A stretch of 64,000 bases of DNA from Siphonodentalium dalli (lineage: Eukaryota > Mollusca > Scaphopoda > Gadilida > Siphonodentaliidae), in contig CP136069.1 of assembly GCA_032622095.1 (NCBI GenBank), positions 85,706,958 to 85,770,957 of the forward strand. The letters run 5' to 3'. Under the pieces are notes generated by a model. The model did no database searches, was not told the origin of the DNA, and saw only the letters and a list, made by a program, of their open reading frames with translations. The position numbers and the translations under genes are program-made. Positions 1 through 13,000 of the stretch are shown piece after piece (position 1 is the stretch's first letter; the number at the start of each line of letters is the position of its first letter).

Positions 1-259
1 TTCTCATGTTAAACTCTTCCTCCCCCCCCCGACCTCTGCATTTTCCTCTCTGGTCCTTTGATGTACATTGTATATACATGTATATAAATAAACTGATTGA
101 CATACCACAATTAGTGCAGGTGGGGGATTTCCTTCAGAGGATATTTATGAGATTAGTATTGTACAGTTGTGTGTGTGCTAATGATAGTCTGATACTCAGA
201 ATTTACATATTTATTACTCCATCGTTCATTGAGTTTATAGCTTGATTTCCCATCCTATG

Positions 260-557
260 ATAACCCTTTCAGGACTGTAGTTTCCTGAAAACCCTGTGCC
301 AATGCACTATCTTATATATGCGAGTCTCCCATATAAGATAATACATTGGCCCAACAATATTTACCTTGACCTTTTATGGGAGCCTCGCATATATATTAAA
401 GAGTAGACACTGGCTTACAATGTCAAGGTAAATATTGTTACACCAATGTGTTCTCTTATATATGCGAGGCTCCCTATGGGAGACTCATATATATAAGAGA
501 ATGCACTGGCACAGGGTTTTTGCAAATTTCAGGGATCTCTAGTAATGAAAGTGTTAA
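260..557. mobile_element. TTAA MITE (TTAACCCTTTCATGAC family), copy 1
   Basis: Starts TAACCCTTTC and ends GAAAGTGTTAA. Inside are two palindromes built on CTTATATATGCGAG and AATGCACTGGCACAGGG, with an AATATTTACCTTGAC centre. It is diverged from the other seven copies. Confidence 0.8.
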
Positions 558-640
558 AAACATGAACCTGATATATTAAAGCTTCACAATTCAGTTGTGC
601 TGTGATTTCTCTTCAATGCCTTCAAATTCTTTCTGTCTTG

Positions 641-903
641 TTAACCTTTCCATAACTGGAGCTTCCTGAAAGTTTGTGAAAACCCTGTGCCAATGCATTC
701 TCTTATATATGCGAGTCTACCTTAGGAAGCCTCCCATATACATGAGAATGCATTGGCCTAACAATATTTACATTGACCTTGTAAGCCAGTGCATTCTCTT
801 ATATATACGAGGCTCTCTATGGGAGACTTGCATATGTAAGATAATGAATTGACACAGAATCTTTAATGCTGCACCAGTGCAGCTATGGTCAGGAAAGGGT
901 TAA
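641..903. mobile_element. TTAA MITE, copy 2
   Basis: Runs from TTAACCTTTCC to GGAAAGGGTTAA with the family's internal palindromes. It ends 34 bp before exon 1 and so directly abuts its branch-point region. Confidence 0.85.
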
Positions 904-937
904 TATTCTATTGTATTGCTTGTTTTCTGTTTTTCAG

Positions 938-1055
938 GAGCTGTTTTACTGCCATGGGCTTCGCCACCTGAGTCTTAGTGATAATGAAATCACTGCGATT
1001 CCACCTGCCATATGCAGCTTAGTTCAGCTCGAACACCTCGATATCAGTAAAAATG
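938..1055 (+). CDS. ERBIN: LAP gene exon 1 of window: LRR
   Basis: Residues 1-39 of the visible product, an LRR pair with [12 protein letters not shown] and LEHLDISKN. The acceptor is TTTTTCAG and the donor G|GTATG. It starts in phase 0 and ends after one base of a Gly codon. The upstream acceptor shows that earlier exons lie outside the window. A TTAA MITE ends only 34 bp before this exon. Confidence 0.93.
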
Positions 1056-4000
1056 GTATGAATATTTGGAAGAAACGTTTTCTACTTTTATAATCATCAT
1101 ACACTTAAATCTTGAATGTGGAGGAAATATTATAAATGTCTTCTTATTGCTATCATATGCTTGTATTGAAAGGAACATTGAAATGTCATAAAAAAATTCT
1201 TATTATTTCTTTATCAGCTACACAAGTAGAACTAATACACATCTCACTGTACCAGGTCTACATTTTATTCAAATGACTTTTCAAAAAGTACTGGAAAATT
1301 TTTCCAGTTCTATTAAAATTAGCAGTAAATTTAAGGTTCCTTTAGTGACAATGGTTGAGGCGTTCAATCAGTTATAAAAGTAGACACTGGAATGGTCCAT
1401 TATTCATCTGGAGGGATGTTCAGGAATTATGAGCAGACTGCAGATAATACAATTTAGCATGATTCCTATTATTGGTGTGAAATGTTCAGATAATAAATTC
1501 AACAAATGGCCATAGCCCTTTTGTTGAACTTATTGTCTGAACATTTCCTAATGTAACTACTTCATAACTGAGTATTTAGTAAAGAAAAGGTTGTATTCGG
1601 GGCCAGCAGATTCAACTCTTATAAAAAAGTATAAAAGTAAAAAAAAAGTTTTTAAGATTTTCTCATTACTGTACTATTATCGGCTTTTTTGATAATTTGT
1701 TTGTTTATAATTTGGGTTACTTTGATCAGATTTGTTCAAGTTGTCACTCTTGAATAATTTCTTAGAGCTCAGAAATCTAACATTGAACCATATGGGGAAT
1801 TGCAGATATTTTGTTCTTCTGTATCTAGTTCCAAAAGTTGAAGAATTTTGTATTTATGCTGATATATGCATTGAAATTGTTCTTCATGAAGAACTATGCT
1901 GAATATTAGTCTTTAAAGACATATTGTGGACTTAATTTCATTGAATAAAACCAAACAGTTAGTATCCAAACACTTTCCCCATTGGAAGAATGTAGAAAAT
2001 TCCAACCACATCATCTACCATTTCAGAGCACACAATGTTTGAACTATGCGCATATAAATATTTATTATTTTATTGGGGAGAATTATTGGACATAAACATT
2101 GTGACAATGATTTCACCAATACATGTCACTGCATGTAATTTTAAGTCGAGTTTTAATATGGTTTGGCAAGGGACCGTTTATTGATGGATTCTGACAATTT
2201 CTGGTATGTGAGTTTATTGTCACGTGCGACAGCAACACACATAAAATCAGGACCGCACCGACTTTTTTAACCAGAGTTTAATATGCCACTTGTTTTTATT
2301 TATAACTATTTTATGTCATTTAGGGCAATAACTTGAACAAACCGATCCATTCATATTGCGTATATAGATCTTTGACAACAATATCTTGATTGAGTTCAAA
2401 AACCAAGTTTGTCCGAATGTTTTTACCTGAGTTATGGTTCTTTAGTTCATCCATTTTCAGTGATTCTTGGTCATACAGATTCACTCTTAGGGGTAAAAAA
2501 AACTTGGCCAATGCCACTTTTGATGCACAACCCTTGTATCAAATTTATGAAAATAACTTGTTTTGGCTTGATTCTTTGTTATTCCATTCAGCGAAGTGTT
2601 TCACGTCACTTTAATTCTAAGTTAGCATTTATATCAATGGAAAACAGGGTCTAATTCTTAGCAAGCATTTAGTTCAACGGAAAACAGGGTCATATTTAGT
2701 TTTGCTCCCTGTCATCGATTTCCTATGTTTCTATTCTAAAAGCCATTGAATTGTGATTACTGAGTACCACACTACAACAGATGAGATCTCCATTGTTATA
2801 CACCTGACTAATCACAGGCGATGTATTTTTGAAGCTTGACTAATTGTATTACACCCACTACAACTGCATGTCGTGACACAATACCTGCAGCTCAGTGAAT
2901 GCCTATTCACCATGTGGGAACTCGATCAATCAATATTTAGAGTAATGATCTCATGCTCTGTTTGATTTTATGGTCACCAATTTGAATTGCCATAAAATTA
3001 TGTCGGTGTTTGGTGTTGTCAATTGCTTTGATCCATGCAAGGGCCAACCTTCTTGAACATACTTGAAAGGATATCATTCAAAATACATATAAACTATTCT
3101 ATAAACTATATAAACTATTTTACAATAAAATGGTTAATGGATTATGTCTGATCTCAATGTCTTTGTTGTCTTTTTGTTTGTTTTTTTTCCCTGCTCTGTG
3201 AAACAAGCAGATTAAATATAATAAAAAAGTACTATTCACAACTTACTACTATATTTTCTGTGATTCTTAATTTATGAAGATTAATTATAAATATCACCAT
3301 ACTTAATTTATGAAGATAAATTATAAATATCACCATACTTATTTTATGAAGATTAATTATAAATATCACCATACTTATTTTATGAAGATTAATTATAAAT
3401 ATCGCCATACAAGACAGTTCTGATAATTGAAGAATGTGAGACGATACACCTTAACTCTTTCATCCCTGAATATACAGATATGGATAGATATCCCAGGACC
3501 CTGAGTTTAAGCTTGCCTAAGTAAAATTATGTGTCCCTGATGTATTGCTTCAATAATACCTTTAGATATGTCAGATATGGCAAACTGCATGTTTTTATTA
3601 TCATTAGTAAGTATATGTATATGTAAGTATTAGTATAACAATGTGTGTTATATATCAGTTGGTGACGTCACCTCAAAGTTATATCTCAGGTGTGTTCATG
3701 TGAGAAATGAGAAGTGACATTGAGCCCTGATATACACTATAGTTGAATCACCTGTATCTGGAATATCAACTTCGCATAACAATGTGTCCCACAACTACAT
3801 ATGTACATGTATGTACCAATTCTTTGCAAGTGTCTCATATATAATTAATTGTGATGACACTCTGCATGGTTTCGAATATTTTATCAATCGGTTCATTGAA
3901 TCTAATTACTTTATCAAAGGTGAGAACAGGCCCGTACTAACCTAGTAAAAAGACGTTATTTTCCCACATTTTGCAATTTTAGGTCCATTATTATGCATGT

Positions 4001-7000
4001 AGTTGTCATTATGCTGAGGAATTATTAGTAACTGTCCAACTACATGCATGTAAAACAATTGCCAATGTCCTGATCGGGTTTCCAAAATGTTCATGAAAGT
4101 CATTATTATACCCCCCCCCGCAACGAAGTTAGGGGGGGGTATACTGTAGTTCATCCGTCTGTCGTCCGTCCGTCCGTGGACACAAATTTGTCCGGAGTTT
4201 TTCTCGTTTTTTGATCAATTTCCGTGAAACTTGGCACAGACATCAACCACCATGGGAACCTGTGCACCTGCGATTATGACGTCTGTCGGACTTTTTTTGG
4301 TGGAGTTATCCCCCCTTTTTCGACTTAGAACATTTTCGCAACATGTATACTTTTGTCCGAGCTTTTATTCCTACATTTTTAGGTCAATTTTTTTAAAACG
4401 TGGCACAGATATTTAGTACCATGGGAACTTGTGCACCTGCGATTATGACGTCTGTCCATCGTTTTTTGGTGGAGTTATCCCCCTTTTTCGACTTAGAAAT
4501 TTGTTTCCAACATGCATAATTTTGTCCGAGCTTTTATTCCTACATTTTTCGGTCAATGTTTTTTAATCTTGGCACTGTTATTTAGTACCATGGGAACCTG
4601 TGCACCTGCGATTATGATGTCTGTCCGACTTTTTTGTGTGGAGGTATTCCCCTTTTTCGACTTAGAACATTTTCGCAACATGCATAATTTTGTCCAAGCT
4701 TTTATTCCTACATTTTCGGTCAATAGGTTTAAGATTAGGGTTAGGGTTGTACACCTGCAATGGGAACTGTTATTTTATTATTTTAATTAAATGTTTACTG
4801 ACATGTGAAACATCTTAGTATTTTAAAAACAGGGGGTATCCTTAGTCCCATTGGGACAGTCACACCTCTAGTTATTATTGAAGTCGCACCATTGCAGCAC
4901 AGTGATTTTCGTAACATTACGTCGAAACTAGTAGACAATAGATGGATACCACAAATAAATTATCATTAGAAAGGTCAACATAATCTTCTTTATTCATAAA
5001 CTTAATAATAATGTTATCAGTGTATGTGTTTGTGATAAACAATAGTAAACCAAATCCGAATGTGACTCAAAACAAAACCTGCCGTCAGTTTTGCATCAAC
5101 AAATTTTAGTTAGCCTCAAAATAGTAACTGTGACGTCTTACAGGTGCTGTCTATATTTACCTCTTGATGGCACTACATGTTGGGTATAAGTACACATCAA
5201 TCAATTAGTATTGAAACTGAATATCACCCAAAGGATATACAAGTCGCTAACCAATAAAATAATTTGTATATTCCTGAAAATTTTGTATTACTCCCGAAAA
5301 TTGCGCTCTGCCCGCTAAAGCAGGCTGCCGGGTTGAAAGAGTTAAGACCTGTTGTACTTTTAATTGACACTTATCGACCATTCTGGTCGCCTTTTTTCGA
5401 GAAAAATTATTTCACCAGAATGATCGAAAGCTAATGTCAATTATAGAATAACAAGCATGAAGGTGCACCACCTCATATTCTTCAATCTAGTTTATGGACA
5501 AACCTGTTTGCTGTTATAAACACTAATCCGTTTTCCCATTTCTATATGTAGCCTATTTTTATACCCCCCGCAACGAAGTTAGGGGGGGTATACTGGAGTC
5601 AGCTTGTCCGTCCGTCGTCCGTCCGTCGTCCGTCGTCCGTCGTCCGTCCGTCCGTGGACACAAATTTGTCCGGAGTTTTTCTCAGTCATTTTTTGATCAA
5701 TTTCCGTGAAACTTGGCACAGACATCAACCATCATGGGAACCTGTGCACCTGCGATTATGACGTCTGTCGGACTTTTTTTTTTGGAGTTATTCCCCCTTT
5801 TTCGACTTAGAAAATTTTCGCAACATGTATACTTTTGTCCGAGCTTTTATTCCTACATTTTTCAGTCAATTTTTTTAAAACTTGGCACAGATATTTAGTA
5901 CCATTGGAACTTGTGCACCTGCGATTATGACATCTGTCCGACATTTTTTGGTGGAGTTATCCCCCTTTTTCAACTTAGAAACTTTTTTTGCAACATGCAT
6001 AATTTTGTCCGAGCTTTTATTCCTACATTTTTCGGTCAATGTTTTTGAATCTTGGCACTGATATTTAGTACCATGGGAACCTGTGCCCCTGCGATTATGA
6101 CGTCTGTCCGACATTTTTTGTGTGGAGATATTCCCCTTTTTCGACTTAGAAATTTTTTCGCAACATACATAATTTTGTCCAAGCTTTTATTCCTACAATT
6201 TTCGGTCAATAGGTTTAAGATTAGGGTTATGGTTGTACACCTGCAATGGGAACTGTTATTTTATTATTTTAACTAAATGTTTACTGACATGTGAAACATC
6301 TTAGTATTTTAAAAAGGGGGGTATCCGTAGTCCCATTGGGACAGTCACACCTCTAGTTATCATTCCTTCACTTTTTTGCATCCCATCACCCCTATTTATA
6401 CCCCTATGATCGAAGGAAATGGTGAGTTACTGGATTACTTGCATCTGATCCTCCATCCATCTGGACAGATATCTCAACCACCAGTTGTCGGATGCAGGCC
6501 TCAAAATCTGACGAGAATCATAATCTTATTCTCAATTTGTTTCTCGTAAAAACAGCCGATTCACTGTAGAAATGTTATATTTGGATTCTCGCAAAACTTA
6601 ATGGAGTATTCAGTCATTATGTTAGGGTTTTCCGTTCTCGAGTTATTCATCTTTGTTTATCTAGAAATTTTAGTCAGAAAAGTGTACAGATTCAATATAT
6701 GGCTCTGGATTTTTATTTAGTGAATCATTTCACAATGGAATGATATATCATACTGCATTGGATTGCACAGTTTTGGGTCAATGTCTGTTGGACAGATTAG
6801 TTAACTGCCGATATTTCAATTCAATTTCTCATTGTAATTCATTCAGTTCACATTTAACCTTTTCATGACTAAATACTCACTGATGAGTCGTTCACGTGAG
6901 GAATATTCAGATAATAAGGATCTATTATCTGAACATTCCCTCCGAATGACTGAATAGGAATTCTATGTCTTATGCACTTGTATTATGAATACAACTCTTC

Positions 7001-10000
7001 TGATGAATAATATTTAAATAGTCCATCTGTAATACACAAAATCCTGTTCGGTGATTGGTCAACTGCCAATTGGGTCACCCGTTTCATACCCCAATAACAC
7101 AAACCGTAATGTGAACATGACATAAAAAATTATTTACCTAATCTGACCTAATCACTGTATTTAAAGTGGTCAGCAGAATAATTGGGCATGCTTTTCAAAG
7201 TTCAGCCGAATTGCATATGAAGCCAGTTATTTATATCGATCACATTATTCTTGCTATAAAGTGCTTGGAAATCTTATATTGGGCTGACTTAATTGCTGCG
7301 TGGGCTAGTCTCAAATTCTCGGCAGATTTTGTGAAAATAAATAAGAATACACTCAGCTTTGTTATGGGAATAAATCATCAAAATGCTATATAAATGTAAG
7401 AAATGAATGTAGGGTTATGTGTGTTATTGGGTGTTACGGAGCTGTGGTCGTTTTGTGGTTCGCACAATGTGCCCTAACGACCACAGTTACATAATCCCTC
7501 AATAACACCCACATCCTCTACATTCATTTCTTAAAGGCCCACTTAATTTTGAATGACCAGATTACATTATTCCATATTATATACCATTTGGAAGAGGAAC
7601 CAACAAAATATATATTCCACCAGAATACGAAGCAGCTGTGGCCTAGGACTGTCCACCAAGGAGTAGAGATTCATTCCAAGACATCCCCCCCCCCCTTGTC
7701 AACCCAGAATGCATCAAAATTCAAACTAAGAGATAGAGTTATTCCCCTTCCATTGAGTATAATAGACGTTATAGTACAGTCTGGATCAAAATTAAATGCA
7801 GGACACACCTTGGTACCTCGACAAAAACAATATGTTCCCAGTTTATTCGACCGGATCAGTTAATAATACAATGTTTTGGAGCTTCCTCTTTCAAATGGTA
7901 TATAACATGGAATATATTGTATGTAATGTGATCAGGTGATTCAAAAATTAAGTGGGCCTTTAAATGAACCATTCAAATGTCTACATGTATAACCATATGC
8001 GGCAGTCCATTTAGTATTAAAGGGTTAAGAACGTAACCTCAGCAGGCTGCACTCCAAGGACCTTTATAGAACAAGAGAGCTACTTGTGATATCTCCTATG
8101 AGAAGAGTGCTTGATGAAAGTATAAAATCAATAGTGATTTATCATACCTATGGGCCAGTTATAATCACTGTTGATTCAGGAAAGCATTGATTTTATATCA
8201 CCATTTATCGATATAGTCACAGGTTCGTGGATTTTTAATCGTTTCTTTATCATGTCTATTGTTCAGTAAATAATGTCCTGCCAGTCTTTTTCAGCATTGT
8301 AATGTTCTAACTGTCCAATATGTTCCCAGTGCATCATTTGTTGAACTGGTTTGATTTAATTGGTTGATGTCACTCCTCAGGTGATAAAACTGAGCTTAAA
8401 CATTCCCTGGAAAAGAGCATCTTGCATGCCCTCTACAGGTGTGGAGGCCATAACAAATTTTAGGGCATGTAGCCTATTTTTCTCATTCTTACACTTTTAT
8501 GCATCCCACCACCCCTATTTATACCCCATGACCGAAGGAAATGGTGGGTATACTGGATTGCATGCATCTAATCCTCTGTCAATATGTCTGTCCCTCCATC
8601 CATCTGTCCATCCATGCAGATATCTCAACCACCGGTTGTTGGATATCAATGAGATTTCGTATGGATGTTCACTATTATGAGGACATTCAAGTGTTCAATC
8701 GTTTTGTTCAGGTTTTCCATTCTGAGTTATTCATCTTTGTTTTTTGGAAAATGTTGATTTTTGTTTTATTCGTTTCTAAGCTATCGGTCATAGGTATGCC
8801 CACACTAGGCGGTTTGCAACATGGGGGTATGCACCGGGCGACAGCCCATCTCTTGCTCAGAATGTTTTTACTGTCCATTTTCAAGTATAACCCTTATTTA
8901 CCAATTCTACAATATTCTACAACATATTTTCAGCCTCTGTAACTCCATTTTACCAAACAATTGTTGCAAATATCTGCACAATTTCAATATATTACATCAT
9001 TCACATCAAGTTAGCATTGTTATATTTGCCTTGCAAATAAGAAATATTGTAACAAAATCGTCCAGGAGACTATTTCCTCAAGCCAGGCTGCTACAAATGA
9101 TCCTAGAAGAGGGCAATATATTATACAATGTGAGACAGTCATGCCCATCAACTGAGGTCTTAGTATTCTGAAACAAACTTATTTTAGAAATACAGACCTG
9201 AAAGTTTTCAACAAACCTTATTCATTTCCCTCAATTTTCATGTACACCGTGTATTAAACAGGCGAGGCAATTGTGAACTCTATCAAGGCTATAAGCACAT
9301 TAATCAAAACTGGATGGAACTTTTTCGGTTTGAAAATTCTTAAATAAAGATATATCAGGAGCTTTCTCACACTCAAAAAATGTCTGGTCTGTTTTGTGTT
9401 AACTTCAGTTTTCTCCTGTTAATAAACCATTTGTCTACATAAATTTTAACACAAATAATGGAGAATGACTGAACAAGCAACTACCGTGTATAGAATACAA
9501 GTATAGTGTATTTCAATTTTCAAAATGAATTTTTAAGAACTCTATTGTGACCATAAACTCTAATCTCTTTGCAGGTATAATAGACATTCCTGATAACATC
9601 AAACAGTGTAAATATATTCGTTCCATTGACTCTAGTGTCAACCCACTTGGGAAGTAAGTATAAATAGATCTCAGTGAATAGGTCTGTCTTTTCTGACTTA
9701 ACAGTTGTCACCAGATATATTACAACATCTTCTCCATCAAGAAACTTACATTGAGAACATTATGAATTTTGTCATCTACATGTGTGATTCCCAGAGTCAG
9801 CTAAAATTAATATAGGATCATTTATATTGCTGTCAGTTGAACTTGGCCATAACTTGAGAATACATTTTAATTCAAGCATTCTGTTTTGTTTGTTGTACAC
9901 TAATTCGAGTTTATTCCAATTTGCATGGGCTATGGCGATTTTTTTTACTCAGAAAATTTAGTTTTCATGGTCTCCAGATACAATCCCAGTTAGAATTGCT

Positions 10001-13000
10001 TATTCACAACAACATTTTTATTTGTATGTAACTGATGTTATAATAGTCACCTACGGATTTGGAATCAGTCTGGTATTTTTTTCAAAAGTTAATAAAATAT
10101 TTTCACTGATAAAATTTATTTATTTAATTATTTCTGGATGATGCCTTCATCCATTGTCTTTCTGACAGCCAATCGTGGAATTGTGTGACAGGATCCTAAA
10201 TCAATTCCTCGAGGTTGACGAAGGAAAAACAAAAACAGCACATACATGTAATATGACTGTTGTATCAAAGAGAGTTTTATTCACCATGTAATTTCTGTCG
10301 ACTGATACAGTGATTTTGATTTCAGACTGCCAGATGGCTTCACACAGCTTCTCAATCTCACGGAGCTGTTCCTTAATGACACATTCCTTGACTACTTACC
10401 AGGAAACTTTGGAAGGTTTGTGAAGTCTATCATAGCTTTTTTCTTTGGAGCCATATTGTTCAGTGAAACAAAATTATGGGGGGGTGGCTATATTAGAGAC
10501 TTATTACTGTATACACCCGTCAGTAAGCCCAGGGGCTCGTGCACATTTTTGCTCAAAAAGTGGGTACTGGGCTTACTCACGAGGACCCCCCTATGCAAAA
10601 AATCTGTTAGCCTTCAGGTTCCGACCTACCATCATGTTTTATACTAATACCATATTTTTGTATTGAATAAAGATAATAATGTGTTTTATTTATATTATTA
10701 AGATAAAATCATATGATAATAACCAAAAACAGTGATAGAGAGTTCTATACATTTGGAATCATTTTGAATAAGGTTGTACATTTTGGGATTAATTCGTAAA
10801 CACAATAGGGTTGTATGATGAGTTCACAAGTTAATGTAGTTACACTAATGATTATTAATCAAGCTAATTCTTATAAAAACACAAGAGTGTGATGCAGGTC
10901 ACTCTTCTGCATTATCAAAGGATCCTACAAAAACACCAAGTCATTACTCCACATCCCATTGGATTTACTCTGATAGAGGTGTGAACAATAAATGACACCT
11001 TTGATTTTATTGAATTGATACCTCTTTGGTTGATCCAACAACTAATAGAATAAAACGTGTATAATTCACAAACATATTAACACAAGTGTGTACTATTAAA
11101 CATCTTTATTATTTAAGAAAAACAACTGGAAAAAATAATAACAGACATGCTTGAGTATCTTTTCCTATTCTACAGGATAGAGACATGATTGTATTCACCA
11201 TCCAAATGCTCAAAAATGGGGGTGGGCTTATCTACAAGGACCACTGCATGTTTTGTTTAGGGTAAAAAACTCAAACTGGGCTTATCTTCGAGGGTGGGCT
11301 TATTGACGGGTGTATACAGTAGTTGAGCCTAGATACTGGTTTATTATACACCCACTCTCGAGGAGAATGGGGGGGGGGGGGTATACTTGATTGATCTCGT
11401 CCGACATTCCTTCCATCCAGATATCTATCCCTCCATTTTTCCGTCAGTCCTGGCAGATATCTCAAACACCAGATGTCGTATCTGAATGAAATTGGTATGG
11501 ATGTTCACTACTATTCAATGGAGTGTTCAATCTTTTTTCCAGATTTTCTTTTCTTGAGTTATTCATCTGTGTTTTTTTTCTTCGTCCCAGCAAATATCTT
11601 CACCACCAGTTGATGAATCTCATTGAAATTTGGTATGGATGTTCACTACTATGAGGGCAATCAATTGAGTGCTCAACGGTTTTATTGAGTGTTCAATCTT
11701 TTTTATCTGGTTTTCTGTTCTAATTTTCCCCTGTAATTGGCTTGAAACTTTACATTATTCTGGATTCAAAGTTTATGCCACAAATCTTCATGTTGCTCTC
11801 TACTGGTAAATTTTTTAATGTTTTGTTTTTCTCTGTACTGAAAACAATATTAATGCTAACCGGTTATTTTAAAATAGTGCTTGAATTTTTTGGGGGGATT
11901 TAAGTGTTTTTGGCGATTGAATATTGGGTGGGATATGCCATTGAAACCAGAATTTCTAAGGCAATAGTTTACATGTTTAGAGCTAAATGTGAGTCCTTGA
12001 AATGTCAAGATATTTACAGGCCGTTAACCCTATGAGTATGAGATAGAATAAAAAACATACTGAAGTCTAAAGTTCTGATGGCTTTAATGTTATTTTTCAG
12101 ATTATCACATTTAAAAATTTTGGAGCTTAGAGAAAATCACTTGAAGACACTACCAAAATCATTCTCTAGGCTGCTCGAACTTGAGAGGTTGGATATTGGG
12201 AATAATGAGTTCACAGATTTGGTAAGTCACATTATTATTCAGTGAAAGATGCACAATACTGTAACATGTTACTAACAATAACCTGGCAAGAAATCTAGAA
12301 TACATACAATTTGTTTCCTGGAGTTTTTCTGATCATTTGTAAGATATCCCAGTGATATAGTTTTCCATGGATTTCATTCTTGATTTCTTGCCTTACATTC
12401 ACAATATCACCGAGATATGGTCACGTGTTTCTCATCAACACCTAGTGAATATGTTAAACTATCACCAACAGCTGGAGTGAAAAAAAAGTGCTTTAGACCA
12501 ATATATAACAACCAAAATTGTCCCAATTTCAGATAACAAATCATGTGACGACACAGATGTATTTCTCTATGACCTACATCCTGAATTATCTTTATGATGA
12601 CATAGCGCCAATTTGGGTCAATCTCCAACATTCTCTTCAGGCTTATTGCTTCGACTAAAAGTAAATCAGTTCCCAATAATTATACCCCATCCAAAAGATG
12701 GGGGTATACTGGATTACATGCGTCTGTCCACTCATATATCTCAACCATGGGTTATCGGATCTCGATATGCAGGTTTGTCATCAAAAGATGGTTTATTGAT
12801 GTTGTTCACATTTTCCAATCAAGAGTTATCCCACTTTGTTTATCTGAAAATGGTGGATTTTTGTCCGTCCCCTCATATATCTCAACCATGTGTTGTCGGA
12901 TCACGATGGAATTTGGTATTAGGAGGGCTTTCAAAAGAGTGTTCACATTTTCTGTTCTGTTTTCCGACCTGCCCATATCTCAATTTGTCACCATGGGGGT

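Larger units (their letters stand above)
1056..9574 (+). other. Intron 1 (8.5 kb), repeat-rich
   Basis: It holds an AT-rich 37-bp minisatellite near 3.3 kb, two ACCCC-type elements (4110-4871 and 5563-6356), two fragments sharing a flank (6365-6500 and 8489-8855), dispersed repeats near 1.4 and 6.9 kb, and a palindrome followed directly by a TTAA element (7397-7963). The stretches 1600-3240, 3420-4100, 4880-5340 and 8860-9570 show no coding potential or structure that I recognise. Confidence 0.85.
10416..12100 (+). other. Intron 3 with TA-flanked DNA element
   Basis: This 1.7-kb intron holds a TA-flanked inverted-repeat element (10505-11321), then a TTAT|ACACCC-type repeat with a G tract at about 11349-11720. 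The remainder to 12100 is unique-looking AT-rich sequence. Confidence 0.8.

Noticed and set aside
4731-4748. Interstitial telomere repeat (TTAGGGTTAGGG)
   Set aside because: Only about two units, and the matching position in the sister copy near 6222 reads TTAGGGTTATGG; it is part of the element sequence.
8360-9171. Three overlapping plus-strand frames of 106-133 codons
   Set aside because: They cross the ends of an ACCCC-type repeat, lack codon or domain signal, and similar frames recur in other copies of the repeat.
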